A DNA stretch of 64,000 bases. It comes from Sphingomonadaceae bacterium 3R27C6 (lineage in GTDB: Bacteria > Pseudomonadota > Alphaproteobacteria > Sphingomonadales > Sphingomonadaceae). Positions 16,660-26,341 of the stretch are shown here, one piece after another (the first letter of the stretch is position 1; the number at the start of each line of letters is the position of its first letter). The notes under the pieces are model-generated. The model did no database searches. It was given only the letters and a program-made list of their open reading frames with translations, and was not told where the DNA came from. The DNA is taken from positions 1-64,000 of the forward strand of contig SCNS01000008.1 of NCBI GenBank assembly GCA_005503215.1, read 5' to 3'. A program made the translations under genes and the position numbers.

Positions 16660-19600
16660 ATGAATTTTGCATCGAGGACAACGGATATGCGTGCCATCGC
16701 CTCCCTCTCGCCCAGCGGTTCCGGCAAGCAACGACTGCTGACAAGCTGCGCGATCGCGGCCGGGATGATGGCGCTCGCCTATGGCGGCCCCGCGCTGGCG
16801 CAGGTCGCGGGGTCGGGCACGATCACGACCCTCCCTTCGGGGACGACGACGGGCACGGGCGTGAATCCCTCGACGGTCAACGTCAACGGGCCGCAAAGCA
16901 TTGTCGACTGGACGCCGTCCAATACGCCTGTCGCCGGCGTGATCGACTTCCTGCCGACGGGCAACTCGCTAAACTATGTCGGCGACGCCCCGGGCTATGT
17001 CGTCCTCAACCGGTTCGTCGACGGGGCGGGCACCTCGATTACCGACCAGATCGCGCTGAATGGCATTGTAAACAGCTATGTGGGGTCGATGAGCGGCCCG
17101 CGCGGCGGCAATATCTGGTTCTATAATGCGGGCGGCATCCTGATCGGCGCGACCGGCGTCATCAACGTCGGCAGCCTTGTCCTCACCACCAATGACATCG
17201 TCACAACGGGCGGCCTGTTCGGTCCGGACGGACAGATTCGGTTCAACGGGGCTGCCGGCAGCACGTCGGCGATCACGGTCAACGGCGCGATCAACGCCAA
17301 TGATGCGGTCAACGCGGGCGATAGCTATGTCGCGCTGGTCGCCCCGCGCGTCGTTCAGGCAGGCGCTGTGCGCGTCGACGGCTCGGCCGCCTATGTCGCC
17401 GCCGAACAGGCCGAAATTAGTATCAATCCCTTGAACGGCCTGTTCGATATCAATGTGACGGTCGGCGCCGAGGGCGGCAACGTCATCACCCACAGCGGCA
17501 CGACAACCGGCCCCGCGCACCAGCAGGGCGACAACGACGCAAACCGCGTCTACATGGTCGCTATTCCCAAGAATGACGCGGTGACGATGCTCGTGTCGGG
17601 CGCGATCGGTTATGACGATGCGCTGTCGGCGCAGGTCGACCCCGACGGCGCGGTGCGCCTGTCGGCGGGCTATAATATTACGGCTGGCGAACAGGATCTG
17701 GCGCCGGCAAACGCGACCGCCGCGAACATCGTCGTCAACGACACGCTGTTCCGCAGCAGCACATCGGCTCGTGCAAGCGGCACCTTTGTCGGCGAGGCGC
17801 TCCAGCAGATTCCGGGGTCGCCTCCCCCGCTGTCGTCGGCGGGACGCATCTTCGTCGAAGGTGACGGGGTTTTCAGCGGCGACGCCGGCGCTACGCTGAC
17901 GGTCGGCACGGGTCAGCAAGGCGGTGCGACGGGCAATCTGGTGGTCCGGTCGGATGGCGCCGCCGGCGCCGCAGGCAATGTTGCGGTGAATGTCAGCGGT
18001 GGGACGCTGTCGACAGGCAATCTGTTGCAGATCACATCCCTGAGCCTGCCCGCCACCACGACCGGCGACAGCGTGGGCGGGACCGCCAGCCTGACGATTA
18101 CCGGGGGCACCGTAACAACCCCGACCATCTCCCTATCCGCAATCGCTTCTGCCGACATCGGAACAAATGGTCTGGCAGGAAACGCACAGGGCGGCACTGC
18201 CAGCATTTCTGTCAGCAATTCCGGCACAGTGCTGGACACTGGCGCCGTCTTCATCAGCGCGTCCGCCATCGGACCAAATAATATTTTCGTCCCGACCGGC
18301 GGCGATGCGCAAGGCGGCACGGCAACGCTGACGGTCGCCGATGGCGCGAGCTTCCGCGCGACGACCAATGTTTCGATCGACGCAAACGGCGGTGGAGGAT
18401 TCGGCCCGGCTCAGGCGGGCAACGGAACGGGCGGCACCGCGCGCATCGAGATCCTCGGATCGAACACCGCGTTCGAATCCGTGGGCACATCGATCGAAGC
18501 GCTGGGCAACGGGGGGAGTTTCTCCGGTCCGGATGACACGCTGAACGGCGGCGACGGAACGGGCGGGAGCGCCGCTCTCGTCATAAACAGCGACAATGGC
18601 GGAATCAAATCACTCGGCACACTCTCGCTCAATGCCAGCGGACGGGGCGGCGATGCGGGCGGAGAGAATTCGGTCGGCGGCGATGCGCTGGGCGGCACGG
18701 CGAGCCTGACGGTCGACGGCGGCGCCACCGCGCAATTTGCGTCGATCGCCCTCGCCGCATCGGCCGAGGCGGGAATCGCGCTCAGCCCCAGCGGCACGAC
18801 GGGGCAATCGGGCAATGCGCGCGGGAATAATGTGACGCTGAGCGCAACCAATGGCTCGACGATCAACAGCAGCGGTGGCATCAACCTGACCGCGACCGGC
18901 ATGGGAACGGCCGGCGAGAATTTCGGAACGGGCACCGGCGGCAACGTCGCCGTCAACGCGACCGCGGGCGGCACGATCACCACGGGCAATCGCCTGATCG
19001 TCGACGCAATGGGCGGGAACTCTTCCTTCGCGGTGGCACAAAGCGCCGGAAACGGCCTTGGCGGCAATGTCGACTTCCTCGCCGACGGCGGAACGATCGT
19101 AGCCGAGATCTATGAGGTCAACGCCAGCAGCGGCACGGTCCATGTCACTGGCACCGGCGGCGCCGCGCAGGGCGGTACGATCGACCTTTTTTCCCGCAAT
19201 GGCGGGGAAATCCGGGCGACCCTCGACGATACCAACCGCTTCGACACCAGCGCGACTTCTGGCAGCAGCGCCGCCGGCACCGCGGCAACGGGCGGGACGA
19301 TCCAGCTGATCGCCGATGGCGGCCGCCTCGACCTTGGCGTCGGCGTCGACCTGATCGCGGGCGGCACATCGGGCGGTGCGATCACGGTTGGCGCGACCGG
19401 CCCGACGGGCACCGGCGGCACCATCCTGATCCAGACCGCCGCCAGTTCCGGCAGCGCAATCGACTATGGCCAGCTTTCTGCCGCGGCCGACGGCCGCACC
19501 GCGGTGGAGATCGAGGTTCCGGGCGGGCCGATCGATAGCAGCGGAAACGGCCGCGGCGGCACGGTCACGCTCGATGTCCGGGGCGGCACCCTGTCGGGCG

Positions 19601-22600
19601 GCCTCATCGAGCTGTCGGCGAACGGCTCCGGCCGCGGCACCAGCGGCGGCAGCGCCAACGGCACCGGCGGCACCGCGACCTTCACCCAGACCGGCGGCGG
19701 CATCTCGGTCAGCGACATGTCGGTCAGCGCCGATGGCTTGGGCGGGATCGCGCAGGGCGTGTCGGGCACAGGCACCGGCGGTGTTGCGACGATCGACCTG
19801 TCGGGCGGGACGATCACCGCCGCCGACATCATCGCATCGGCGAACGGCGAAGGCCGTCCGGGGCTGGACGGCGATGATCAGGATCCGGCGAATATCACGA
19901 CGGGCGGCACCGGCGGCGCGGGTGTCGGCGGCAATGCCGTCATCAACATCGGCGGCACCGCCGTCGTCGACGCGAGCGTCATCGAGGCCTATGCCAATGG
20001 CACCGGCGGGACCGGCGGCGGCTTCAACAATTTCTCCAGCTTCGGCTCGCCCGGAACGCCGGGCAATGGCGGGAACGGGTCCGGCGGCACCGCCAGCGTC
20101 AACCTTGCCGGCGGTTCGGTCACGGCGAGCAGCGTGACCGCCGGGGCATCGGGCATCGGCGGCGAGGGCGGCTCCTCCTTCTTCTCGAGCAGTTCGGGCA
20201 GCGCGACCGGCGTTGGCGTCGGCGGCACGGGCGGCATCGGCCGGGGCGGGCGCGCGACGATCGGACTGGCGGCGACGACCGGCGCAATCGCCGATGTCAG
20301 CGCTGTTGCGCAGGGCATTGGCGGTCTTGGCGGCGCGCACAATGTCGGCGGCATGGGCGGCGATGGCTATGGCGGCATCGCGCAGGCGATCGTCGACGAT
20401 TTCGACGCCGGCACGCTTGCGATCAGTCTCGATTCGACGGCGGAAGGCGGCGACGGCGGCGATGCCGACGACGGACGCGGCGGCAACGGCGGCAATGCCT
20501 TTGGCGGGACGTCGAGCGTCCTCGCCGACGGCTCCAATGCGAACGTCAGGGTGACGCAGGCCAATTTTGTCACCGGCGCGGCCGGCGGCAATGGCGGCAA
20601 CGGCCGCCTCGGCTTCAGCTCGTCGGCGGCGGTCGCGCCTTCGGGCGGCGATGGCGGCGGCGCGCAGGGTGGCGCGATCGAGGTCATTTCGCGCGATGGC
20701 GCGACGATGACGCTCGGCCTGGCCGCCGGCGACGTCGTGGAACTCGGCAGCACCGGGATCGGCGGCAACGGCGGCAACGGCAGCACCGCCGATTTCGGCG
20801 CCGGCAATATCGGCGGCGATGGCGGCCTCGGCGGCGGCGGGGTCGGCGGATCGGTACGATTGATTGCCGACGGCGGCACGATCACGACCGCCGGCGAGTC
20901 TCTGGAAATCGATGTCAGCGGTCAGTCGGGAAGCGGCGGCAACGGCGGCCTTGCCGGCGGCGGTGGCAGTCTGCCCGGCACAAACGGCGGTTTTGCGGGC
21001 ACCGCCGGCGGGCGCGTCAATATCGATGCGCTGACGACCAACGCCGGCCCCGGCCTGATCGACCTTGGCAACACCAATATCTTTGCCAGCGGCGATACCG
21101 CAGGCCGCGTCGAAATTCGTAGCGACAGCCGAGTCAACTTCACCAGCCTCGACGTCGAGGTGCGCGGCCTTGCCGATCCGACCAACAACGACACCGGCAC
21201 AGCGCCGGCGGGCATCTTCCTTGGCGCGGCCGGTGGGACGATCGAAGCCGGGAGCCTGACGCTCGGCACCGACGGTTCGATCGGCCTTTATGCAGAGGGC
21301 GCGGGACGCGTGACGGTCGCCGAAACGGCGCAGCTGCAGGCGGGCGACCAGATCGATATCCGCCATGACCTGCGCGGGGCCAATGCGGCACCGACGATCG
21401 AGGCCACCGACGATCTGGTCATGATCGCGGGAACCAGCATCAGCGGCGCGCCGGGCAGCCTGCTCGCCGCAGGGGCCACGCTCTCGCTGACCGCCGAAGG
21501 CCCCGCCGCGACGATCGGTGTCGACCGCCTCGATGCCACCGACATCGCAGTCAACGGCAGCGGCGCCGCGAGCGTCGAACATGCCGAAGCGGTCAATGAT
21601 TTTACCGCGAGCGCCGGCAGCTTCCGTACCGGGCTCAATTCGATCATCACCGGCGGCGACATCTCGATCACCTCGCCCGGTGCCGTCGACCTCGGCAACT
21701 CGACCGCGGGCGGCTTCGTCCAGGTCCAGGGCCAGTCGATCGCCTTCAACTCGATCACTGCCGGCCTGTCGGTCGGGCTTTCGGCGGACGGGACGACCGC
21801 GGGCGCCGAAGGCATCCGCGGCGGATCGATCAGCGCGGGCGAGGACATCAACCTCTTCGCCAACAGCATCGCGCTCACCGGCAATGTCACGGGCGCGGCG
21901 TCCTTCTTCGCCTTCGGCACCGGCGGCGCGGTTTCGGTGAACAATGCCGACGTCGATGGGAACATCTCGATCTTCTCGGCCGCCGATCTTTCCGGCACCT
22001 ATGTGGCGGGCGGCAATATCTTTCTGAATTCGGACGCCAATATCAACGCTTCGGCGCAGGCGAATGGCGGTTATGTCGACCGCAACGGTATCGCGGCGGA
22101 GGGCAATCTGTTCGTCATCGCCGCGGGCAATGCGGCGCTCACCGACAGCTCGGCCGCGCGCATGTTCGGCGTCAACGCCGGGGCCGCAGCGTCGATCGAT
22201 GGCGGCACGGCGGGCGAAGATGTCCTCGTCATTGCGGGAACGACCGTCAGCCTGACCGATGTCACGGGCGGCGACGACATCACCGTCCGCGCGGCGGGCA
22301 ATATCGACGCGCTTAACGTCCGCACCACCGGCGCCGGCGCCGACACGCATATCCTCGATTTCTCGACAGCCTCGGGCAGCCCGACCTTCACCATCGGCAC
22401 GGGCGAAGGGTCGCAAGGCATCAACGGCGCCGACATCGTGATGGCGTCGACCGCCGGCGCGATCGGCGCGGCGACGCTGTCCGCCGGCGACGATATCCTG
22501 CTCAACGCCGCGAACAGCATTGCGGTCAATGGCGCGACGACGCTTGGTCTCGGCACCACGGGCGGCGACAGCAGTATCCGCACGCAGGGCGGCGCAACCA

Positions 22601-24450
22601 CGCTCGCAGGCCTCGATGCCTTCAGCGACGTTGTGGTCGATGCGGCGGGTATCGCCAATCTGACGGGCACCGTGGCGGCGGGACGCAATGCGACGATCAC
22701 CGCGCAGGGCGTGACGCTCGCCGCGCTCACCAACCCCGGCGGCTCCGCGATCCCGACGCTGAGCGCCGACGGCGATGTCGTCGTCAATTCGTCCGCGGGC
22801 ATATCGGGCGGCGGCGTCCGCGCGCTGGGCAATGCGACGCTGACCGCGGGGACCGCGATCGGCATCACGTCGATCGAGGGACAGGATGTGACGCTCACCG
22901 GCGCGACCGGGGTCGCTGCGAACCAGGCCAACGTCCTCGGCACCACCAGCCTCGACAGCAGCGACGGCAATATCCAGCTCGGCAGCCTCATCGCGGGGGG
23001 TACGATCAACGCCAGCGCCAATGCGATCCGCATCGAGGGCGGCGGCGATCTGCATTTTGCCACGCTCACCACCGACGTCGGCGACGCCTATGTCCGCGGC
23101 GGCGGCGACTTCTCGGTCGCCACCGGCACTGTCGCCGGCACCGCCGACCTCGGCACGCAGGGCGAGGCGATGACCATCGGCAATCTCACCGCCGCCAACG
23201 CCATCATCGAAAATTCGGTCGGTTTCCTCAATCTCGACGCTGTTACCGTTGCCGGCAACCTCACCGCCGCGGCGCGCGCATCGCTCGGGATCAACGGCGT
23301 CGTCACCGGCCGGTCGATCTCGCTCGCCTCGGCGGGAATCAGCATTGCGCCGACGGGCCGCGTCGGCACCGCGGGCGTGACCCAGCAGCTGTCGGTCGCC
23401 AACAACAACACCGCCAACCAGACCTTCGTCGGTGGCACTGCCGGACCCAACGGGCCCAACGGCTATCATATCGACGCCGACGAGCTGACGCGCCTTTATG
23501 GCACACAGATCGAAATCTTCGCGCCCGAGGTGCAGAGCGCGGGGCCCGTTTCGGTCGGGTCGGCAACGCCGCCCGACGTCGTCGTCGACACCTTTACGAT
23601 GACCGGCGGCGCATCGAACGCCAACCTCGGCGCCAATGGCGCGCTGACGATCCGCACCCCGGGCAAGATGCGCGTGATCGGCAATGTCCAGCTGACGGGC
23701 CTCACCGACGCCAACGCGCTCAACCTCGCCGCGAGCGATGCGCTCGAAGTCATCCTCGGCCGGGGCAGCGTCCGGTTGCTCGGGGCAAATAATGCGCCGG
23801 GCGGGCAGCTCAACATGGCATCGGACGACATCATCGTCGCGACCGAGGCCGCCATTGCCGCGGTCGGCGCGGCGACGACGACCGACGCGATCAATACGCG
23901 CCTCGGCCAGAATGACGGCGTCACGCTCGACGAGGGTGCGCTGTTCGCGCGCGGCATCCGCGCCGACGTCGCGGGCGGCTTCTATGTCCAGAACAGCGGC
24001 GCGGGCACCGACTTCGCGCAGCGCCGTGGGCTGACCTTTGGCGCCGGCGGGCTCGACGTGCGGACGCAAGCGACGTCGCGCATCGTCATCAACGGGGTGC
24101 AGCTTGGCGCGGGCGGCCAGATCACCGGCATCGACACGGTCCCACTACTGACGATCAACGGCGCGGCGCCGGTGGTTGGCAGCTATGATCGCCGGTCGAC
24201 CTTCAACGGCTGCCTTATCGCCAGCCCGATCGCCTGCACCACCGTGACCTTCGATTTCGAGAATAATTTCCCGGTCCAGGATATTATCGACGAGGAGGTC
24301 GACGATGACGACGGCGTGGGCGAAGGCAATAATTTCCCGCAAGCGCTCATCACGATGCGCGATATCGATCCGATGACCGGCGAGCCGCTGCTCGACGATC
24401 CGGTGACCGGCGCGGGCAACGACGATCTGTGGACGCCGCCGCAGCAATAA
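16660..24450 (+). CDS. TpsA: giant filamentous hemagglutinin-type exoprotein
   Basis: A 2596-residue exported protein. An extended signal peptide (about 1-48, ending GPALAQ) precedes a TPS domain (about 49-280). That domain shows the family features FYNAGGILIGATGVINVGSLVLTTNDIV and INPLNGLFDINVTVGAEGG. The body is a predicted right-handed beta-helix of repeating GG-T/S-A blocks. Around residues 1080-1470 it becomes extremely Gly-rich (GGNGGNG, GGDGG units). The C-terminus ends in an acidic, Asp-rich tail without an obvious toxin domain. An internal start at 16687 is possible. Secreted by the TpsB encoded 2 bp upstream; likely adhesin or surface filament. Confidence 0.92.
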   Translation: MNFASRTTDMRAIASLSPSGSGKQRLLTSCAIAAGMMALAYGGPALAQVAGSGTITTLPSGTTTGTGVNPSTVNVNGPQSIVDWTPSNTPVAGVIDFLPTGNSLNYVGDAPGYVVLNRFVDGAGTSITDQIALNGIVNSYVGSMSGPRGGNIWFYNAGGILIGATGVINVGSLVLTTNDIVTTGGLFGPDGQIRFNGAAGSTSAITVNGAINANDAVNAGDSYVALVAPRVVQAGAVRVDGSAAYVAAEQAEISINPLNGLFDINVTVGAEGGNVITHSGTTTGPAHQQGDNDANRVYMVAIPKNDAVTMLVSGAIGYDDALSAQVDPDGAVRLSAGYNITAGEQDLAPANATAANIVVNDTLFRSSTSARASGTFVGEALQQIPGSPPPLSSAGRIFVEGDGVFSGDAGATLTVGTGQQGGATGNLVVRSDGAAGAAGNVAVNVSGGTLSTGNLLQITSLSLPATTTGDSVGGTASLTITGGTVTTPTISLSAIASADIGTNGLAGNAQGGTASISVSNSGTVLDTGAVFISASAIGPNNIFVPTGGDAQGGTATLTVADGASFRATTNVSIDANGGGGFGPAQAGNGTGGTARIEILGSNTAFESVGTSIEALGNGGSFSGPDDTLNGGDGTGGSAALVINSDNGGIKSLGTLSLNASGRGGDAGGENSVGGDALGGTASLTVDGGATAQFASIALAASAEAGIALSPSGTTGQSGNARGNNVTLSATNGSTINSSGGINLTATGMGTAGENFGTGTGGNVAVNATAGGTITTGNRLIVDAMGGNSSFAVAQSAGNGLGGNVDFLADGGTIVAEIYEVNASSGTVHVTGTGGAAQGGTIDLFSRNGGEIRATLDDTNRFDTSATSGSSAAGTAATGGTIQLIADGGRLDLGVGVDLIAGGTSGGAITVGATGPTGTGGTILIQTAASSGSAIDYGQLSAAADGRTAVEIEVPGGPIDSSGNGRGGTVTLDVRGGTLSGGLIELSANGSGRGTSGGSANGTGGTATFTQTGGGISVSDMSVSADGLGGIAQGVSGTGTGGVATIDLSGGTITAADIIASANGEGRPGLDGDDQDPANITTGGTGGAGVGGNAVINIGGTAVVDASVIEAYANGTGGTGGGFNNFSSFGSPGTPGNGGNGSGGTASVNLAGGSVTASSVTAGASGIGGEGGSSFFSSSSGSATGVGVGGTGGIGRGGRATIGLAATTGAIADVSAVAQGIGGLGGAHNVGGMGGDGYGGIAQAIVDDFDAGTLAISLDSTAEGGDGGDADDGRGGNGGNAFGGTSSVLADGSNANVRVTQANFVTGAAGGNGGNGRLGFSSSAAVAPSGGDGGGAQGGAIEVISRDGATMTLGLAAGDVVELGSTGIGGNGGNGSTADFGAGNIGGDGGLGGGGVGGSVRLIADGGTITTAGESLEIDVSGQSGSGGNGGLAGGGGSLPGTNGGFAGTAGGRVNIDALTTNAGPGLIDLGNTNIFASGDTAGRVEIRSDSRVNFTSLDVEVRGLADPTNNDTGTAPAGIFLGAAGGTIEAGSLTLGTDGSIGLYAEGAGRVTVAETAQLQAGDQIDIRHDLRGANAAPTIEATDDLVMIAGTSISGAPGSLLAAGATLSLTAEGPAATIGVDRLDATDIAVNGSGAASVEHAEAVNDFTASAGSFRTGLNSIITGGDISITSPGAVDLGNSTAGGFVQVQGQSIAFNSITAGLSVGLSADGTTAGAEGIRGGSISAGEDINLFANSIALTGNVTGAASFFAFGTGGAVSVNNADVDGNISIFSAADLSGTYVAGGNIFLNSDANINASAQANGGYVDRNGIAAEGNLFVIAAGNAALTDSSAARMFGVNAGAAASIDGGTAGEDVLVIAGTTVSLTDVTGGDDITVRAAGNIDALNVRTTGAGADTHILDFSTASGSPTFTIGTGEGSQGINGADIVMASTAGAIGAATLSAGDDILLNAANSIAVNGATTLGLGTTGGDSSIRTQGGATTLAGLDAFSDVVVDAAGIANLTGTVAAGRNATITAQGVTLAALTNPGGSAIPTLSADGDVVVNSSAGISGGGVRALGNATLTAGTAIGITSIEGQDVTLTGATGVAANQANVLGTTSLDSSDGNIQLGSLIAGGTINASANAIRIEGGGDLHFATLTTDVGDAYVRGGGDFSVATGTVAGTADLGTQGEAMTIGNLTAANAIIENSVGFLNLDAVTVAGNLTAAARASLGINGVVTGRSISLASAGISIAPTGRVGTAGVTQQLSVANNNTANQTFVGGTAGPNGPNGYHIDADELTRLYGTQIEIFAPEVQSAGPVSVGSATPPDVVVDTFTMTGGASNANLGANGALTIRTPGKMRVIGNVQLTGLTDANALNLAASDALEVILGRGSVRLLGANNAPGGQLNMASDDIIVATEAAIAAVGAATTTDAINTRLGQNDGVTLDEGALFARGIRADVAGGFYVQNSGAGTDFAQRRGLTFGAGGLDVRTQATSRIVINGVQLGAGGQITGIDTVPLLTINGAAPVVGSYDRRSTFNGCLIASPIACTTVTFDFENNFPVQDIIDEEVDDDDGVGEGNNFPQALITMRDIDPMTGEPLLDDPVTGAGNDDLWTPPQQ

Positions 24451-24484
24451 GGCTTTCGGTTGACGCCGGCGGGCGGAGCAAGGC

Positions 24485-25939
24485 ATGGGCGCGGTTATGA
24501 CCGACGCCCCTGCCTCCCCGCTCAAGCTGTTCAACAGCCTGACGCGCAGCCTCGAACCGTTCGAGCCCGTCCACCCCGGCGAGGCGCGCGTCTATAGCTG
24601 CGGACCGACGGTCTATAATTATCAGCATATCGGCAATATGCGCGCCTATGTCTTTGGCGACACGCTAGGGCGAACGCTGTCATACAAGGGTTATAAGCTC
24701 ACCCACGTCATCAACATCACCGATGTCGGACATCTGACATCGGACGCCGACGCCGGCGACGACAAGATGGAGAGGGCCGCCGCCGCGCAAGGGAAAAGCG
24801 CCTGGGACATCGCGGCTTTCTATCAGGCGGATTTTGAGACCGATCTTGCGCGTCTCAATATCCGGGACAAGCAGCACCCGCGCGCCACCGAATATGTCGA
24901 AGCGATGATCCAATGGGGCAAAAGCATCGCCGACAAGCATTGCTACGAACTCGATGGCGGCCTCTATTTCGACACCACCACGGTCGCCGATTACGGCCGC
25001 CTCGCGCGCCATGGCACCGATGAGGGCGAGAGCCGCATCGATCCCGTCGACGGCAAACGTGCGCTCGCCGACTTTGCAATCTGGCGCAAGACGCCGCCGG
25101 GCGAGACGCGCCAGATGGAGTGGGATTCGCCGTGGGGCCGCGGCGCGCCGGGCTGGCACCTCGAATGCTCGGTGATGTCGGAGGCGCTGCTCGGCTTCCC
25201 CTTCGATATTCACACCGGCGGCATCGACCACCGCGAAATCCACCACCCGAACGAGATCGCTCAAAACCAGGCGCACAGCTGCTCGCCAGACAGCGGCGCG
25301 CGGATATGGATGCATAATAATTTTCTCGTCGACCGCAGCGGCAAGATGTCGAAATCGAGCGGCGAATTCTTGCGCCTGCAACTGCTGGTGGACAAGGGTT
25401 ACCACCCCCTCGCCTATCGCCTCATGTGCCTGCAGGCGCACTATCGCAGCGAGCTCGAATTCAGCTGGGATGGTCTTGGCGCGGCACTAACACGGCTCAA
25501 ACGGCTGGTGATGGCGGCCGCCGCGGCGCGCGATGCAGAACCGGCCGAGCCGACCGACCACCGCCTCACCGATCTGCTGGCAAAGTTCGACGCGGCGATG
25601 TCGGACGACCTCAACACGCCGGTCGCGCTCACGCTGCTCGAAGAAACGGCGGCGATGAAAAAGATCGACGCCGGCCAGAAGCATGCGGCACTCGCCGCGA
25701 TGGATGCCGTCCTCGGCCTTAACCTGCTGACGACCGCGCGCGCCGACCTGCGCGTCCGCCCCAAGACCGCGACGATCGGCGAAGACGAAATCGAAGCGAC
25801 GCTCGCGCGCCGCAAGGACGCGCGCGCCGCGAAGGATTTTGCCGCATCCGATGCGCTGCGCGACGAACTCGTCGCCGCGGGGGTTGAGGTCATGGACGGC
25901 GACCCGCTCGGATGGGACTGGCAACCCGGCGCCAATTAG
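24485..25939 (+). CDS. cysS: Cysteinyl-tRNA synthetase
   Basis: A 484-residue class I tRNA synthetase that charges tRNA-Cys. It has the nucleotide-binding motif NYQHIGNMRAY (HIGN form, common in this family) and KMSKSSG. Zinc ligands include the cysteine of SCGPT and the cysteine and histidines of WHLECSVM and THDR-like HREIHHPNE. The C-terminal DALR-like helical domain ends around AARKDARAAKDFAASDALRDEL. GGAG precedes the ATG; an internal ATG at 24497 is possible. It lies 34 bp after tpsA with no visible terminator between them, so some read-through is possible. Confidence 0.97.
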   Translation: MGAVMTDAPASPLKLFNSLTRSLEPFEPVHPGEARVYSCGPTVYNYQHIGNMRAYVFGDTLGRTLSYKGYKLTHVINITDVGHLTSDADAGDDKMERAAAAQGKSAWDIAAFYQADFETDLARLNIRDKQHPRATEYVEAMIQWGKSIADKHCYELDGGLYFDTTTVADYGRLARHGTDEGESRIDPVDGKRALADFAIWRKTPPGETRQMEWDSPWGRGAPGWHLECSVMSEALLGFPFDIHTGGIDHREIHHPNEIAQNQAHSCSPDSGARIWMHNNFLVDRSGKMSKSSGEFLRLQLLVDKGYHPLAYRLMCLQAHYRSELEFSWDGLGAALTRLKRLVMAAAAARDAEPAEPTDHRLTDLLAKFDAAMSDDLNTPVALTLLEETAAMKKIDAGQKHAALAAMDAVLGLNLLTTARADLRVRPKTATIGEDEIEATLARRKDARAAKDFAASDALRDELVAAGVEVMDGDPLGWDWQPGAN

Positions 25940-25977
25940 AGGCTTGTCGCAGGCCCGCGGGCTGCTAGCCTCGTTGC

Positions 25978-26334
25978 ATGTCGCAACTGATCTGCTGGCT
26001 GCTCGTCGGCCTTGTCCACCTGATCCCGGCGTTGGCGCTGTTCCGGCCGGCGTTGATCACGCGGCTCTATCGCATCCCGCCGGACAGCCCGCTCTTCCTG
26101 CTGATGCACCATCGCGCGGCGCTGTTCTTCGCGGTGCTCGTCGCCTGCGTGTGGGCGGCGTTCGATCCCGGCGGACGCAAGCTCGCCACATTGCTCGCCG
26201 CGATCTCGATGCTCAGCTTCCTGTTTCTCTATCAGTCCTACGGGCGCCCCGCAGCGCTCGGCACCATCGCGCTGGTCGATCTCATCGGCCTCGTCCCGCT
26301 GGCCTGGGCGGGCTGGCACGCATTTCAGCAGTAG
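25978..26334 (+). CDS. Small four-helix membrane protein, unknown
   Basis: A 118-residue hydrophobic protein with helices near 3-24, 44-62, 68-86 and 93-114. I see no catalytic motif. Relatives in this order are sometimes labelled as phosphopantetheine adenylyltransferase, but nothing resembling that enzyme's nucleotide site is present, so I do not accept the label. It sits between cysS and a dehydrogenase gene, 8 bp from the latter. Confidence 0.75.
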   Translation: MSQLICWLLVGLVHLIPALALFRPALITRLYRIPPDSPLFLLMHHRAALFFAVLVACVWAAFDPGGRKLATLLAAISMLSFLFLYQSYGRPAALGTIALVDLIGLVPLAWAGWHAFQQ

Positions 26335-26341
26335 GAAAACC

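Noticed and set aside
19600-21050. Periodic repeats in tpsA considered as a CRISPR array or minisatellite
   Set aside because: Repeat units vary in length and sequence, keep the reading frame and encode Gly-rich turns; no constant repeat with unique spacers.
18610-24069. 1819-codon minus-strand frame opposite tpsA
   Set aside because: Arg/Asp/Ala-rich composition with no motif; an antisense shadow of the Gly-rich repeats.
25978-26334. Label as phosphopantetheine adenylyltransferase
   Set aside because: The 118-residue protein is four hydrophobic helices without the HxGH nucleotidyltransferase motif.
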